Assembly (NCBI GenBank): GCA_905215345.1
Contig: CAJMPR010000002.1
Span: 355,503-419,502 of the forward strand
Direction of reading: 5' to 3'
Length of the DNA: 64,000 bases
Source: an uncultured bacterium
GTDB taxonomy: Bacteria > Bacteroidota > Bacteroidia > Bacteroidales > Bacteroidaceae
Every line of letters starts with the position of its first letter. The first letter of the stretch is position 1. Both the position numbers and the translations under genes were made by a program. The notes beneath the pieces were generated by a model. It saw only the letters and a program-made list of their open reading frames with translations. It searched no databases and had not been told where the DNA came from. This document shows positions 25,143-34,227 of the stretch, in pieces.

Positions 25143-27755
25143 ATGAAAAAGATTTTTCCTCTCTTATGGCTGTGTATGGCATATATGCCTATCATGATGG
25201 CCCAATCTGTATCCGAACAACGGGCGTTACCCTATCAGGACAATAGCTTGAGTGCTAAAGAAAGAGCGCTTGATCTCGTTGGAAGATTAACATTGGAAGA
25301 AAAGGCGCAACTGATGCTTGATACGTCGGAGGCTATTCCACGTCTGGGTATCAAGAAATTTAATTGGTGGAGCGAAGCATTACATGGTGTAGCTAATCAA
25401 GATAATGTAACTGTCTTTCCTGAACCGGTAGGAATGGCCTCTTCTTTCAATGACGAACTGGTCTTCCGGATATTTACGGCGACTTCTGATGAAATGCGGG
25501 CCAAATATAATGAACGTATGCGTAACGGACTGGAAGATGCTCGTTTTCATAGTCTCTCCGTATGGACTCCCAATGTGAATATCTTTCGTGACCCTCGCTG
25601 GGGACGTGGACAGGAAACTTATGGAGAAGACCCGTATCTGACTTCACGTATGGGTATTGCCGTTGTAAAAGGCTTACAAGGACCTGAGGATGCGAAATAC
25701 CGTAAGCTTTTGGCTTGTGCCAAACATTATGCCGTACATAGCGGACCGGAATGGAGCCGTCATTCGGCCAATTTGACCGATGTTTCCCCCCGCGATTTAT
25801 GGGAAACTTATCTACCGGCGTTCAAAGCGTTGGTACAGAAAGCTGATGTACGCGAAGTAATGTGTGCATACCAGCGTTTGGATGATGATCCTTGTTGTGG
25901 AAACAATCGTTTGCTCCAGCAGATACTTCGCGATGAATGGGGATTCAAATACATGGTAGTTTCCGACTGTGGGGCTATCTCTGACTTCTGGACCTCCCAT
26001 AAGTCTTCATCCGATGCAGTACATGCGGCTGCTAAAGGGGTGCTGGCAGGAACGGACGTAGAGTGCGGATATGGATATCCTTATAAAGAATTACCTGAGG
26101 CAGTGGCTAAAGGCCTGATTTCCGAGAAAGAGATAGACAAGCATGTATTACGTTTGCTGGAAGGACGTTTTGAGCTGGGTGAGATGGATGATCCCTCTCT
26201 GGTATCCTGGTCTAAACTGCCGATGTCGGTTGTAAATTGTAAGGAACACAAGGCTCTTTCATTGGAAATGGCGCGGCAGACAATGACTCTTCTGCAAAAC
26301 AAAGATAACTTGTTGCCACTTGTCAAGAACGTTAAGAAGATTGCGGTAATAGGCCCCAATGCAGATAATGAAACGATGTTGTGGGGAAACTACAACGGTA
26401 CGCCTATTAGTACAATATCCATTCTGAACGGAATAAAAAATAAGGTGGGCAAGAACCGGATTGTGCACTTCAAAGGTTGCGATCTGGTGAATGACAAGAT
26501 TCTGAACTCTTTTTTTGACCAATGCAGTGTGGATGGGAAAGTTGGCATAAAAGGTACCTTCTGGAACAATCAGACCAGGGAAGGAGAGCCGGTTAATTCT
26601 ATCTACATTTCCCAGCCCATTAATGTAACCACCTACGGGCAACATTCCTTTGCTCCGAAGGTAAATCTGGAGAAGTTCTCTGCCAAATACGAAACCACTT
26701 TCAAGCCCAAGGAGTCGGGCGATGTTCTTTTAAGCATGGAAGGATGTAGCTACTTTGAGTTGCTGGTTAATGGGAAATCCATGCGTAAGGCACGAACCTG
26801 GAGAACCACTGATACACGGACAATCATACAGGTAGAGGCTGGAAAGGAATATAAGATTGAAATCCTCTATGCCCAGGTAGAGAACTGGGCAGCCAATCTG
26901 AAGTTCAATCTGGGCAAGGAACTGGATATTAATTATGACGAAAGTATAGCTAAGTTGAAAGGCGCTGACGTCGTAGTCTTTGTGGGCGGCATATCTCCGC
27001 AACTGGAAGGCGAGGAGATGCCTGTGAATCTGCCCGGCTTTAAAGGCGGAGACCGCACGGACATAGAACTACCCGCCGTGCAACGCAACTTCCTCAAGGC
27101 TTTGAAGAAAGCCGGAAAGAAAGTCGTGTTGGTAAATTGTTCGGGAGCATCAATGGCTTTATTGCCCGAAACGGAGAGTTGTGATGCCATTCTTCAGGCA
27201 TGGTATGCAGGAGAAATGGGCGGACAAGCTGTGGCTGATGTACTGTTCGGAGATTACAATCCTTCGGGAAAATTGCCGGTTACATTCTATAAGAGCACGG
27301 AACAGCTTCCCGATTACGAGAATTACTCGATGAAAGGGCGTACCTATCGCTACATGTCCGACCCGTTGTTCCCCTTTGGTTATGGTTTGAGTTATACTAC
27401 CTTCTCCGTCGGAACGGCACAACCGGACAAATCGCAAATAAAAGCCGGAACGCCGCTTGAACTCACCATTCCCCTTACCAATACAGGAAAGTGTGCCGGT
27501 ACGGAAGTGTTGCAACTCTATGTTCGCAAATCAGGAGATACCGACGGCCCTCTTAAAACGTTGAAAGCCTATAAACGAGTGTCTTTGGATGCGGGCAAGA
27601 CCGAAAACGTCCAGCTCTTGTTAGAGCCCGAAGCATTTGAGTTCTTTGACAACGGTAGCAACACCATGCGCATACTTCCCGGTGAGTATGACTTATATTA
27701 TGGAACCAGCTCCGGCGATAAAGATTTGCAGACATTAAAAATGGTGTTACTTTAA
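25143..27755 (+). CDS. Glycoside hydrolase family 3 (beta-xylosidase/glucosidase type)
   Basis: 870 residues, Sec signal about 1-20. The GH3 N-terminal barrel carries WWSEALHGVAN and the nucleophile motif VVSDCGAIS with Asp275. The (alpha/beta)6 sandwich domain starts around LLQNKDNLLPL. A PA14-like insertion (about 455-600, with YFELLVNGK) sits within it, and a fibronectin III-like domain closes the protein (PSGKLPVTFY to the end). SDCGAI with the WSEALHG motif is typical of xylan-active GH3 enzymes. It would release xylose or related sugars in the periplasm. First gene of a three-gene operon. Confidence 0.94.
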   Translation: MKKIFPLLWLCMAYMPIMMAQSVSEQRALPYQDNSLSAKERALDLVGRLTLEEKAQLMLDTSEAIPRLGIKKFNWWSEALHGVANQDNVTVFPEPVGMASSFNDELVFRIFTATSDEMRAKYNERMRNGLEDARFHSLSVWTPNVNIFRDPRWGRGQETYGEDPYLTSRMGIAVVKGLQGPEDAKYRKLLACAKHYAVHSGPEWSRHSANLTDVSPRDLWETYLPAFKALVQKADVREVMCAYQRLDDDPCCGNNRLLQQILRDEWGFKYMVVSDCGAISDFWTSHKSSSDAVHAAAKGVLAGTDVECGYGYPYKELPEAVAKGLISEKEIDKHVLRLLEGRFELGEMDDPSLVSWSKLPMSVVNCKEHKALSLEMARQTMTLLQNKDNLLPLVKNVKKIAVIGPNADNETMLWGNYNGTPISTISILNGIKNKVGKNRIVHFKGCDLVNDKILNSFFDQCSVDGKVGIKGTFWNNQTREGEPVNSIYISQPINVTTYGQHSFAPKVNLEKFSAKYETTFKPKESGDVLLSMEGCSYFELLVNGKSMRKARTWRTTDTRTIIQVEAGKEYKIEILYAQVENWAANLKFNLGKELDINYDESIAKLKGADVVVFVGGISPQLEGEEMPVNLPGFKGGDRTDIELPAVQRNFLKALKKAGKKVVLVNCSGASMALLPETESCDAILQAWYAGEMGGQAVADVLFGDYNPSGKLPVTFYKSTEQLPDYENYSMKGRTYRYMSDPLFPFGYGLSYTTFSVGTAQPDKSQIKAGTPLELTIPLTNTGKCAGTEVLQLYVRKSGDTDGPLKTLKAYKRVSLDAGKTENVQLLLEPEAFEFFDNGSNTMRILPGEYDLYYGTSSGDKDLQTLKMVLL

Positions 27756-27789
27756 TAACTTGAAAAACATAAATTCCATAAAAGATAAT

Positions 27790-30327
27790 ATGAAAAACAG
27801 ACAATGGTGTACTTTAATCTTAGGATTATTTGCTATAACGGGAATGGTTAAGGCACAGAATCCCATCATCAGAGATCAATTTTCTGCCGACCCTACGGCC
27901 AGAGTGTTCGAAGGAAAGATGTATGTCTATCCTTCCCATGATATTCCAAGTCCTATAGAGCGATTGAAAAAATGGTTCTGCATGGCCGATTATCATGTTT
28001 TCTCCTCGGAAGATTTGGTAGATTGGAAGGATCATGGCGTTATCGTCAGTCAGGAACGTGTTCCTTGGGTACAATCGGATTCTTACTCCATGTGGGCGCC
28101 TGATTGTGTTTATAAGGATGGAATCTATTATTTTTACTTCCCGGCTACTCCGAAAGGAGAAGGTAAACGTGGCTCTTTAGTGGGAGTCGCTACATCGGAT
28201 AAACCTTACGGACCATTTATGCCACAGATGAGAGCCATAGAAGGAGTGCATGGCATCGACCCTTGCGTATTGGTGGATAAGGATGGACAAAGCTATATCT
28301 ATTGGGCGGGAGGCGGAATGTTTATGGCGAAGTTGAAAGATAACATGCTGGAACTGGCTTCCAAACCGGTACGGGTAGAGGGGCTTCCTAATGGATTTAA
28401 GGAAGGACCTTTCGTCTTTGAACGTAATGGAAAATATTATTTTACCTTCCCGTGGGTGCAGGACAAGACGGAAACATTGGCTTATGCCATGGGAGATAGT
28501 CCGATGGGGCCTTTTGAATTCAAAGGTCTTATTATGGAGCAGTCACCGACAGGCTGTTGGACCAACCATCACTCTATCGTAGAGTATAAAGACCAGTGGT
28601 ATCTGTTCTATCATCACAATGATTATTCTCCTGCATTTGACAAGAACCGGTCGGTACGGATCGATTCTCTTTCCTTCAATGCCGACGGAACTATCCAACT
28701 GGTAAAGCCCACTCTTCGTGGAGTAGGTATTACGGATGCACGCACGCGGATTCAAATAGACCGTTACAGCAGTATCGGTAGTGAAGGAACCTCCATCGCT
28801 TTTTTGAATGAAGAAAATAAGTTTGAGGGGTGGAAGACGTTATTCGGTAAGAAGAATGCCTGGTTACAATATAATAATGTAGACTTTGGCGGTGAGAAAG
28901 TACATAAAGTGAATGCACGCGTAAAGTCGGCCGGTGGTGGAACACTGCAAATACGTAACGCAGGTAAAACCGGTTCCGTGATTGCGTCTGTGAATATCCC
29001 GAAATGCAAGGATTGGACGGAAGTTAGTGCTCCTGTCGTATCTGCGCCAACCGGTATAAATGATTTGTATATTTCTCTTCAGAAGGGAAATCTGGTAGAA
29101 GTGGATTGGATTGGTTTTGATGCTTTGCCTTGGGACGAAGGAGCTTTTGAAACAAGGAAATACAGAAACCTTTTCGCTGAGATGGGTTATAAACAAAGTG
29201 ATATTGATGCAAAGCTGAAAGAGGTGTTTGACGGTCTGTTCTCAGGACCGGATAAGGTCTATTTTGAAGTGGGTGACTCGATGGCATATATCAGTGACAT
29301 CAAGAATCATGATGTCCGTACGGAAGGCATGTCTTATGGACTGATGATTGCAGTCCAATTTGACCGGAAAGATATTTTTGACCGTCTGTGGCGTTGGGGC
29401 AGAAAGTACATGCAGCATCAGGATGGCCCGTGGAAGGGATATTTTGCATGGAGTTGCAAGATTGACGGAACACGCAATTCGCAAGGCCCGGCTTCTGACG
29501 GGGAACTTTATTATGTGACTTCCCTTATATTTGCTTCCAATCGTTGGGGGAATGATAAAGGTATCAATTACCTTGCCGAGGCTCAAAACATTCTAAACTG
29601 TTCCATGCAGAAAGCCGGAATGAATCGGGTATCGCCATTCATCAATCTGGAACAGAAGTTGATAACGTTCACTCCCGACCCTTGGGGAGGACGATTTACA
29701 GATCCTTCATACCACTTGCCGGCATTCTATGAAGTATGGGCAAAATGGGCGGAAGACGGGCGGTCTGACTTCTGGCTTGAATGTGCCCGGAAGAGCCGGG
29801 AATATTTGCATAAAAGCATTCATCCGCTAACGGGGCTCAATCCTGACTACAACAATTATGACGGTACGCTGCTTGGTAGCAACCGGATTATCGGAGATGC
29901 TTTCCGTTTTGATTCATGGCGTGTACCGATGAACATTGCGTTGGACTATTCATGGTCATGTGACGATAAGAAGTGGCAACAAGAGTATGGCAATAAAATA
30001 CAAAACTTCCTGTACAGTCAGGGCATAGATACTTTTGTAGACCAATACAATGTGGATGGAACACAGGTTGCAGATACATTGGGTGCGGGAGGTTACAAAG
30101 AGTTACGTCATTCTCTGGGATTGGTCGCTACTGCCGCAGCCGCATCGCTGACTTGTACGCATGTCAAAGGTCGCGAGTTTGTTGACAAGCTGTGGAATGC
30201 CAAGCATGTACCTTACGAAGATGGATATTTCGACGCATATTATGACGGCTTGTTACGTCTTTTTGCGATGATGCATTTAAGCGGAAATTATCGTATTATA
30301 TTCCCTCAGGAGATAGAAAACTTATAA
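27790..30327 (+). CDS. GH43 - carbohydrate-binding - GH8 multidomain xylanolytic enzyme
   Basis: 845 residues from the ATG at 27790, which gives a proper Sec signal (ending GMVKA); a TTG 30 bp upstream is unlikely. Part 1 (about 25-320) is a GH43 five-blade propeller: base Asp in SADPTARVF, modulator Asp in HGIDPCVLVD, acid Glu in FKEGPFVFE. Part 2 (about 330-450) is a CBM6-like beta-sandwich (VNARVKSAGGGTLQIR). Part 3 (about 460-845) is GH8, with acid Glu in VRTEGMSYGLMIAV and Asp in ASDGELYYVTSLIF, like reducing-end xylose-releasing oligoxylanases. One polypeptide would cut xylo-oligosaccharides from both ends. Starts 34 bp after the GH3 stop. Confidence 0.9.
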   Translation: MKNRQWCTLILGLFAITGMVKAQNPIIRDQFSADPTARVFEGKMYVYPSHDIPSPIERLKKWFCMADYHVFSSEDLVDWKDHGVIVSQERVPWVQSDSYSMWAPDCVYKDGIYYFYFPATPKGEGKRGSLVGVATSDKPYGPFMPQMRAIEGVHGIDPCVLVDKDGQSYIYWAGGGMFMAKLKDNMLELASKPVRVEGLPNGFKEGPFVFERNGKYYFTFPWVQDKTETLAYAMGDSPMGPFEFKGLIMEQSPTGCWTNHHSIVEYKDQWYLFYHHNDYSPAFDKNRSVRIDSLSFNADGTIQLVKPTLRGVGITDARTRIQIDRYSSIGSEGTSIAFLNEENKFEGWKTLFGKKNAWLQYNNVDFGGEKVHKVNARVKSAGGGTLQIRNAGKTGSVIASVNIPKCKDWTEVSAPVVSAPTGINDLYISLQKGNLVEVDWIGFDALPWDEGAFETRKYRNLFAEMGYKQSDIDAKLKEVFDGLFSGPDKVYFEVGDSMAYISDIKNHDVRTEGMSYGLMIAVQFDRKDIFDRLWRWGRKYMQHQDGPWKGYFAWSCKIDGTRNSQGPASDGELYYVTSLIFASNRWGNDKGINYLAEAQNILNCSMQKAGMNRVSPFINLEQKLITFTPDPWGGRFTDPSYHLPAFYEVWAKWAEDGRSDFWLECARKSREYLHKSIHPLTGLNPDYNNYDGTLLGSNRIIGDAFRFDSWRVPMNIALDYSWSCDDKKWQQEYGNKIQNFLYSQGIDTFVDQYNVDGTQVADTLGAGGYKELRHSLGLVATAAAASLTCTHVKGREFVDKLWNAKHVPYEDGYFDAYYDGLLRLFAMMHLSGNYRIIFPQEIENL

Positions 30328-30338
30328 AAAAACAAGAA

Positions 30339-32732
30339 ATGAAACATTTACTTATATCACTTACAGTTGTACTTCTGTTATTGCCGTGCGCTTTGTATGG
30401 GCAGACAGGAAAAGCTACCAACCCCCTTATTTATGCCGATGTTCCCGATATGTCTATGATTCGTGTGGGCGACACTTACTATATGAGTAGCACCACGATG
30501 CATATGGCGCCGGGAGTACCGATTATGAAATCCAAAGACCTTGTGAACTGGGAGTTGGTGGGATATGCCTATGATAAACTGTCCGATGATGTTCCCTCCA
30601 TGAACCTGGACGATGGACAAAACACCTACGGACGTGGTTCGTGGGCGAGTTGTATTCGCTATCACAATGGAACGTATTATGTCTCTACCTTTGCGCAGAC
30701 CACCGGTAAAACCCATATCTTTGCTACCACCGATATAGAAAAAGGCCCGTGGAAGCGGATAGAATTTTCGCCTTCCTACCATGATAATACCATTTTCTTT
30801 GAAGAAGACGGGCGTGTCTACTTGATTTATGGGAATGGAAAGTTGTCTATCGTAGAGCTGAAGAGTGACTTGTCGGGCGTGAAACCGGGTACGGACCGTG
30901 TATTGATTGAGAATGCCAGTGCTCCGGCAGGCGACAAGATAATGCTGGGAGCCGAAGGTTCGCAACTGTTCAAAATCAACGGGAAATATTATCTGTTTAA
31001 CATCACATGGCCACGGGGCGGAATGCGTACGGTGCTTGTACACCGTGCTGATAAAATTACCGGACCTTATGAAGGAAAAGTAGTCTTTCAGGATCGGGGC
31101 ATCGCCCAAGGCGGATTGATTGACACACCGGACGGACGTTGGTTCTCTTATCTGTTCGAGGATTGTGGCTCCGTGGGACGTATTCCTTATCTGGTACCTG
31201 TGCAATGGCAGGATGGATGGCCGATATTGGGCGTGAACGGTGTAGCCCCTGATGTACTGGAGCTTCCGGCAAGCAAAGGGCTTATTCCCGGAATTGTTAA
31301 CTCGGATGAGTTTGTACGCAAATCAGGTGAAGCCGCTCTGCCTCTTGTTTGGCAATGGAACCACAATCCAGATAATTCTCTTTGGTCGGTTTCCGCCCGC
31401 AAAGGCTATCTGCGTCTTACTACCGGTCGTGTGGAAACGTCTTTTATGCAAGCTAAAAATACATTGACACAGCGCACTATCGGTCCGGTTTGTACAGGCT
31501 CCGTTTGTATGGATGTATCGGGTATGAAGGATGGCGATTATGCCGGTCTTTCACTCTTTCAGCGCAAGTACGGGCAAGTGGGAGTGAAGATGGTTGATGG
31601 CAAGAAGTATATAGTAATGGTGAACGGAGAATCTGACGAACCGGTGGAAGTGGAGAAACTGCCGTTGGCGGGGAAAGTGGTTTATTTTAAGACTGAATGT
31701 GACTTTAGAAACCGCACGGATATCGGCTATTTTTATTACAGCTTGAATGGCAAAGATTGGAAGCAGATAGGGAATACTTTGAAGATGAGATACACTATGC
31801 CTCACTTTATGGGTTATCGCTTTGCTTTATTCAACTACGCTACGAAAGAAACCGGTGGTTATGTGGACTTTGATTATTTCAGAATAGCAAATAAGATTTC
31901 CAAACAATGGACCGACATTGATTATGCCGGTGATAATGCGGAAGCTCACAAATTGGATATTTACCTGCCTGCCGCCCCGCAAGCTAAGCATAAAGTGGTA
32001 GTCATTATCTATGGTAGTGCATGGTTTGCCAACAATATGAAGCAAATGGCTTTTCAAGCTATTGGGAAACCTTTACTCGACCGGGGTTTTGCAGTGGTAT
32101 CCATTAACCATCGTTCAAGCGGTGAGGCTAAATTCCCGGCACAGATTAATGATGTGAAAGCGGCTATCCGCTTCATCCGTGGCAATGCTGATAAATACAA
32201 ATTGGATACTTCCTTCATCGGTATTACCGGGTTCTCTTCGGGGGGACATCTCTCCGCCCTGGCAGGAACCACCAACGGTGTAAAATCTCATACAGTGGGT
32301 GACCGAACGGTTGAAATAGAAGGGAATATAGGCGAGTACACTTCGTGCAGCAGCCGGGTAGATGCCGTAGTCGACTGGTTTGGTCCCATTGATATGACGC
32401 GTATGGAGAATTGTAATACAACTAAAGGGGCGGACTCACCCGAAGCGGCTTTGATAGGAGGTGCGCCTGCTGATAATCCTGAGTTATTGGCTCTCCTTAA
32501 TCCTATGACGTACATAGATAAGGACGATCCTAAGTTTGTCGTTATTCATGGCGATGCAGACAGTGTGGTCCCCAATTGCCAAAGTATTTATTTCTCCGAG
32601 GCGCTGAAAGGTGCGGGCTTGTTGGATGAATTTATTTCCGTACCCGGAGGAGAGCATGGTCCCGTTACATTCAACGAAACGACCTTTAAAAAGATGACCG
32701 ACTTTTTTGCAAGGCAGGCGGGTTTGAGATAA
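30339..32732 (+). CDS. GH43 beta-xylosidase fused to an alpha/beta-hydrolase esterase
   Basis: 797 residues, Sec signal about 1-22. Residues about 28-320 form a GH43 (subfamily 12-like) propeller (base Asp in YADVPDMSMI, acid Glu in LGAEGSQLFK). Residues 330-525 form the GH43-associated beta-sandwich. Residues about 540-797 form a carboxylesterase: oxyanion HG-like VVIIYGSAWF, nucleophile GFSSGGHLSA, acid DADSVVP and final His GGEHGP. The pairing suggests removal of xylosyl/arabinosyl units together with acetyl or feruloyl esters. It starts 11 bp after the GH43-GH8 gene and completes the operon. Confidence 0.92.
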   Translation: MKHLLISLTVVLLLLPCALYGQTGKATNPLIYADVPDMSMIRVGDTYYMSSTTMHMAPGVPIMKSKDLVNWELVGYAYDKLSDDVPSMNLDDGQNTYGRGSWASCIRYHNGTYYVSTFAQTTGKTHIFATTDIEKGPWKRIEFSPSYHDNTIFFEEDGRVYLIYGNGKLSIVELKSDLSGVKPGTDRVLIENASAPAGDKIMLGAEGSQLFKINGKYYLFNITWPRGGMRTVLVHRADKITGPYEGKVVFQDRGIAQGGLIDTPDGRWFSYLFEDCGSVGRIPYLVPVQWQDGWPILGVNGVAPDVLELPASKGLIPGIVNSDEFVRKSGEAALPLVWQWNHNPDNSLWSVSARKGYLRLTTGRVETSFMQAKNTLTQRTIGPVCTGSVCMDVSGMKDGDYAGLSLFQRKYGQVGVKMVDGKKYIVMVNGESDEPVEVEKLPLAGKVVYFKTECDFRNRTDIGYFYYSLNGKDWKQIGNTLKMRYTMPHFMGYRFALFNYATKETGGYVDFDYFRIANKISKQWTDIDYAGDNAEAHKLDIYLPAAPQAKHKVVVIIYGSAWFANNMKQMAFQAIGKPLLDRGFAVVSINHRSSGEAKFPAQINDVKAAIRFIRGNADKYKLDTSFIGITGFSSGGHLSALAGTTNGVKSHTVGDRTVEIEGNIGEYTSCSSRVDAVVDWFGPIDMTRMENCNTTKGADSPEAALIGGAPADNPELLALLNPMTYIDKDDPKFVVIHGDADSVVPNCQSIYFSEALKGAGLLDEFISVPGGEHGPVTFNETTFKKMTDFFARQAGLR

Positions 32733-32775
32733 GAGATTCCTTACATAAACTTCCAAGGTAAAGAGGGGGATATGT

Positions 32776-32881
32776 CATAACTCACCACAGATTCCGCAGA
32801 TTAACACAGATAAAAGTTCTTGATTATCCGAACTCTTAAAATAATCTGTGTTAATCTGCGGAATCTGTGGTGAGTTATGAT
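32776..32881. repeat. Perfect 37-bp inverted repeat with 32-nt loop
   Basis: 32776-32812 is the exact reverse complement of 32845-32881. The arm contains the motif ATCTGTGTTAATCTGCGG, a type of sequence dispersed in many bacterial genomes. It lies just after the xylan operon and could end transcription, but it has no T-tract and is far longer than a usual terminator. Confidence 0.9.
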
Positions 32882-32915
32882 ACACTTTCTTATTTTGTCA
32901 CTCTTGCTGCAAATA

Positions 32916-33401
32916 TCACTGCTTTTGTGTCGTAGTTTCTTCTTTCTTTTTTTCCATTCTCTTTATCAGATATTCCACATTTTGATAATGGCAGTGCAGA
33001 ATACCTAAGAGTTGTTTCATGTACCCCATGTTCCCTGCCAGTTGGGTAATGAACTGTAAATGTTCTCCTACTTCCTGATGGGTTTGTAGGAGGATTTTCC
33101 GGTCGATATTGTTTTGTAACATGTAGAGGCCGATGGAATTTTGTATCTCTAAAATACCTTTTCCCCATTCGTGCCCGTTAAGATGGTGCAGGACATTGAT
33201 AAACTGCTTCAATTTGCGGTGCAGATTTTGCAGGCGTACGTAGTCCGTGTGCTTTTCTATATGCAAAGTCGGATTTATTACATAAGTCATTTGTATGTAA
33301 TACGCTTTCATGCTGTCTTCCGACGGGAAGCTGTAAGCTACGGAGTTGAGTAGATGATAAGTACTTGACTGAATAGTCTCCGGTTGATTGCTGTTTTCCA
33401 T
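32916..33401 (-). CDS. Hypothetical helical protein downstream of the ncRNA
   Basis: 161 residues, almost all helix-forming, with no signal peptide or membrane segment. The segments LQNLHRKLKQFINVLHHL and NVEYLIKRMEKKKEE look like amphipathic helices or coiled coil. I do not recognise the family. It is the first gene after the probable ncRNA at 33483-33656 on the same strand, 82 bp away, so the RNA could instead be its leader. Confidence 0.7.
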   Translation of the reverse strand: MENSNQPETIQSSTYHLLNSVAYSFPSEDSMKAYYIQMTYVINPTLHIEKHTDYVRLQNLHRKLKQFINVLHHLNGHEWGKGILEIQNSIGLYMLQNNIDRKILLQTHQEVGEHLQFITQLAGNMGYMKQLLGILHCHYQNVEYLIKRMEKKKEETTTQKQ

Positions 33402-33482
33402 AAATCTTTAAGTCTTAAATGATGAATAAGTTGATTTATGGGAGAGGGGAGAAGACAATGCAAAAGCGATCCCCGCCTGTCC

Positions 33483-33656
33483 CATTGTCAAAACCTATAT
33501 TCACGTAGAGCATATGTCTTGGAGGTGCATTAACACTCTCCATGGGGGTACAGGGACCGCCATATAAGAGAGTGTCGTGTACAGGCATAAAAATGCCCGC
33601 CACGATGATTTGGCAGGTTTCCCTGCTCTACGTTTAGAATAAAAGTTTTGACAATG
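33483..33656 (-). ncRNA. Highly structured small RNA, 6S-like shape
   Basis: The ends pair over about 30 nt: CATTGTCAAAAC and ACGTAGAGCA at 33483-33513 face complementary GTTTTGACAATG and TGCTCTACGT at 33631-33656, with a small asymmetric bulge. Inside are ACACTCTC/GAGAGTGT, a GGCAT-AAAA-ATGCC hairpin and a GCC/GGC pair. A perfect -7 box TACATTTG (minus strand, 33657-33664) sits right at the 5' end, so the RNA has its own promoter. A long closing stem, internal loops and an apical stem recall 6S/SsrS RNA, but I cannot confirm the family. The 73-residue frame across it shows no protein-like features. Confidence 0.65.
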
Positions 33657-33690
33657 CAAATGTACGATAAAAAATGAAATAACCATCAAA
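33657..33690 (-). promoter_or_regulatory. Promoter of the structured RNA
   Basis: On the minus strand, TTTG at 33690-33687 is followed after 22 bp by TACATTTG at 33664-33657. This fits the Bacteroides consensus with slightly long spacing. Expected RNA start is about 33652. Confidence 0.55.
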
Positions 33691-33727
33691 CTGGTGGACG
33701 AATATTGTTGATAGAGAAACACTTGTT

Positions 33728-33777
33728 GTGTCTACTCTATCAGTATGATTTCTGAAGAAGTGACTATTCTATCAGTA
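33728..33777. repeat. Two direct copies of an 18-bp TATCAGTA repeat
   Basis: GTGTCTACTCTATCAGTA (33728-33745) recurs as GTGACTATTCTATCAGTA (33760-33777), two mismatches, 32-bp period. A partial third copy, GTCTACTGAT, follows. It lies in the 826-bp gene-free stretch 33402-34227. Confidence 0.55.
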
Positions 33778-33906
33778 CAACAGTATAAAAACAGTCTACT
33801 GATTACGTTTATGAAGCAAAAAAGCGTATAGCTAAATCAGGAAAAGACAGGGGGGGTATATTCAAAGCTCGTTCTCTTGGGATGAATCATGTAATCCTCC
33901 ATAGAG

Positions 33907-34076
33907 AACACTTTGTTCCAATAGGGTGAACACTTTGTTTCAACGTAGAGAACATTCCGTTTCAATGCGGTGTAACATTTCGTTTCACAGTACTGTAACA
34001 TTTCGTTCTCATACGATGTAACACTTTGTTCTTATAGGGTGAAACAAAGTGTTACAAAGCGTGTGAACAAAGTGTT
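33907..34076. repeat. Periodic AACACTTTGTT array, six direct then two inverted copies
   Basis: Direct copies of AACACTTTGTT or close variants start at 33907, 33929, 33951, 33974, 33997 and 34020 (steps 22, 22, 23, 23, 23). Inverted AACAAAGTGTT copies start at 34043 and 34066 (step 23). The sixth and seventh form a perfect 14-bp stem TGTAACACTTTGTT. Intervening 11-12 nt differ. No open frame is supported. The two-turn helical spacing suggests cooperative protein binding. Confidence 0.85.
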
Positions 34077-34227
34077 CAGCACTGTGAACTAATATTATAA
34101 CTGCTTTGTGAGTGGATAAAATATACTTGGGTGGTTACAAATAAACGTATATAGATATTTCTCTGATAATCTATAATCGGGGGGATAGATAAGGGATATA
34201 GACAGCCTCAATGATTGTAGCCGGAGC

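Noticed and set aside
26006..26020. Third copy of the CCGATGCAG boundary core
   Set aside because: It lies inside the GH3 coding sequence, without the GTTGGTAATCA block; chance match.
30378..31205. 275-residue ORF opposite the GH43-esterase gene
   Set aside because: It is a shadow of the GH43 frame, with His/Arg-rich low-quality sequence.
25143..32732. Full polysaccharide utilisation locus with SusCD
   Set aside because: No SusC/SusD gene or hybrid sensor is linked; the SusCD at 14.4-19.3 kb belongs to the GDPD locus.
33501..33722. 73-residue ORF on the minus strand as a protein gene
   Set aside because: It runs across the structured RNA and its promoter, has no ribosome site and reads unlike a protein; the folding and the promoter position explain the sequence better.
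33907..34076. CRISPR-like array
   Set aside because: The repeated unit is only 11 bp, the spacing is 22-23 bp, two copies are inverted, and there are no cas genes.
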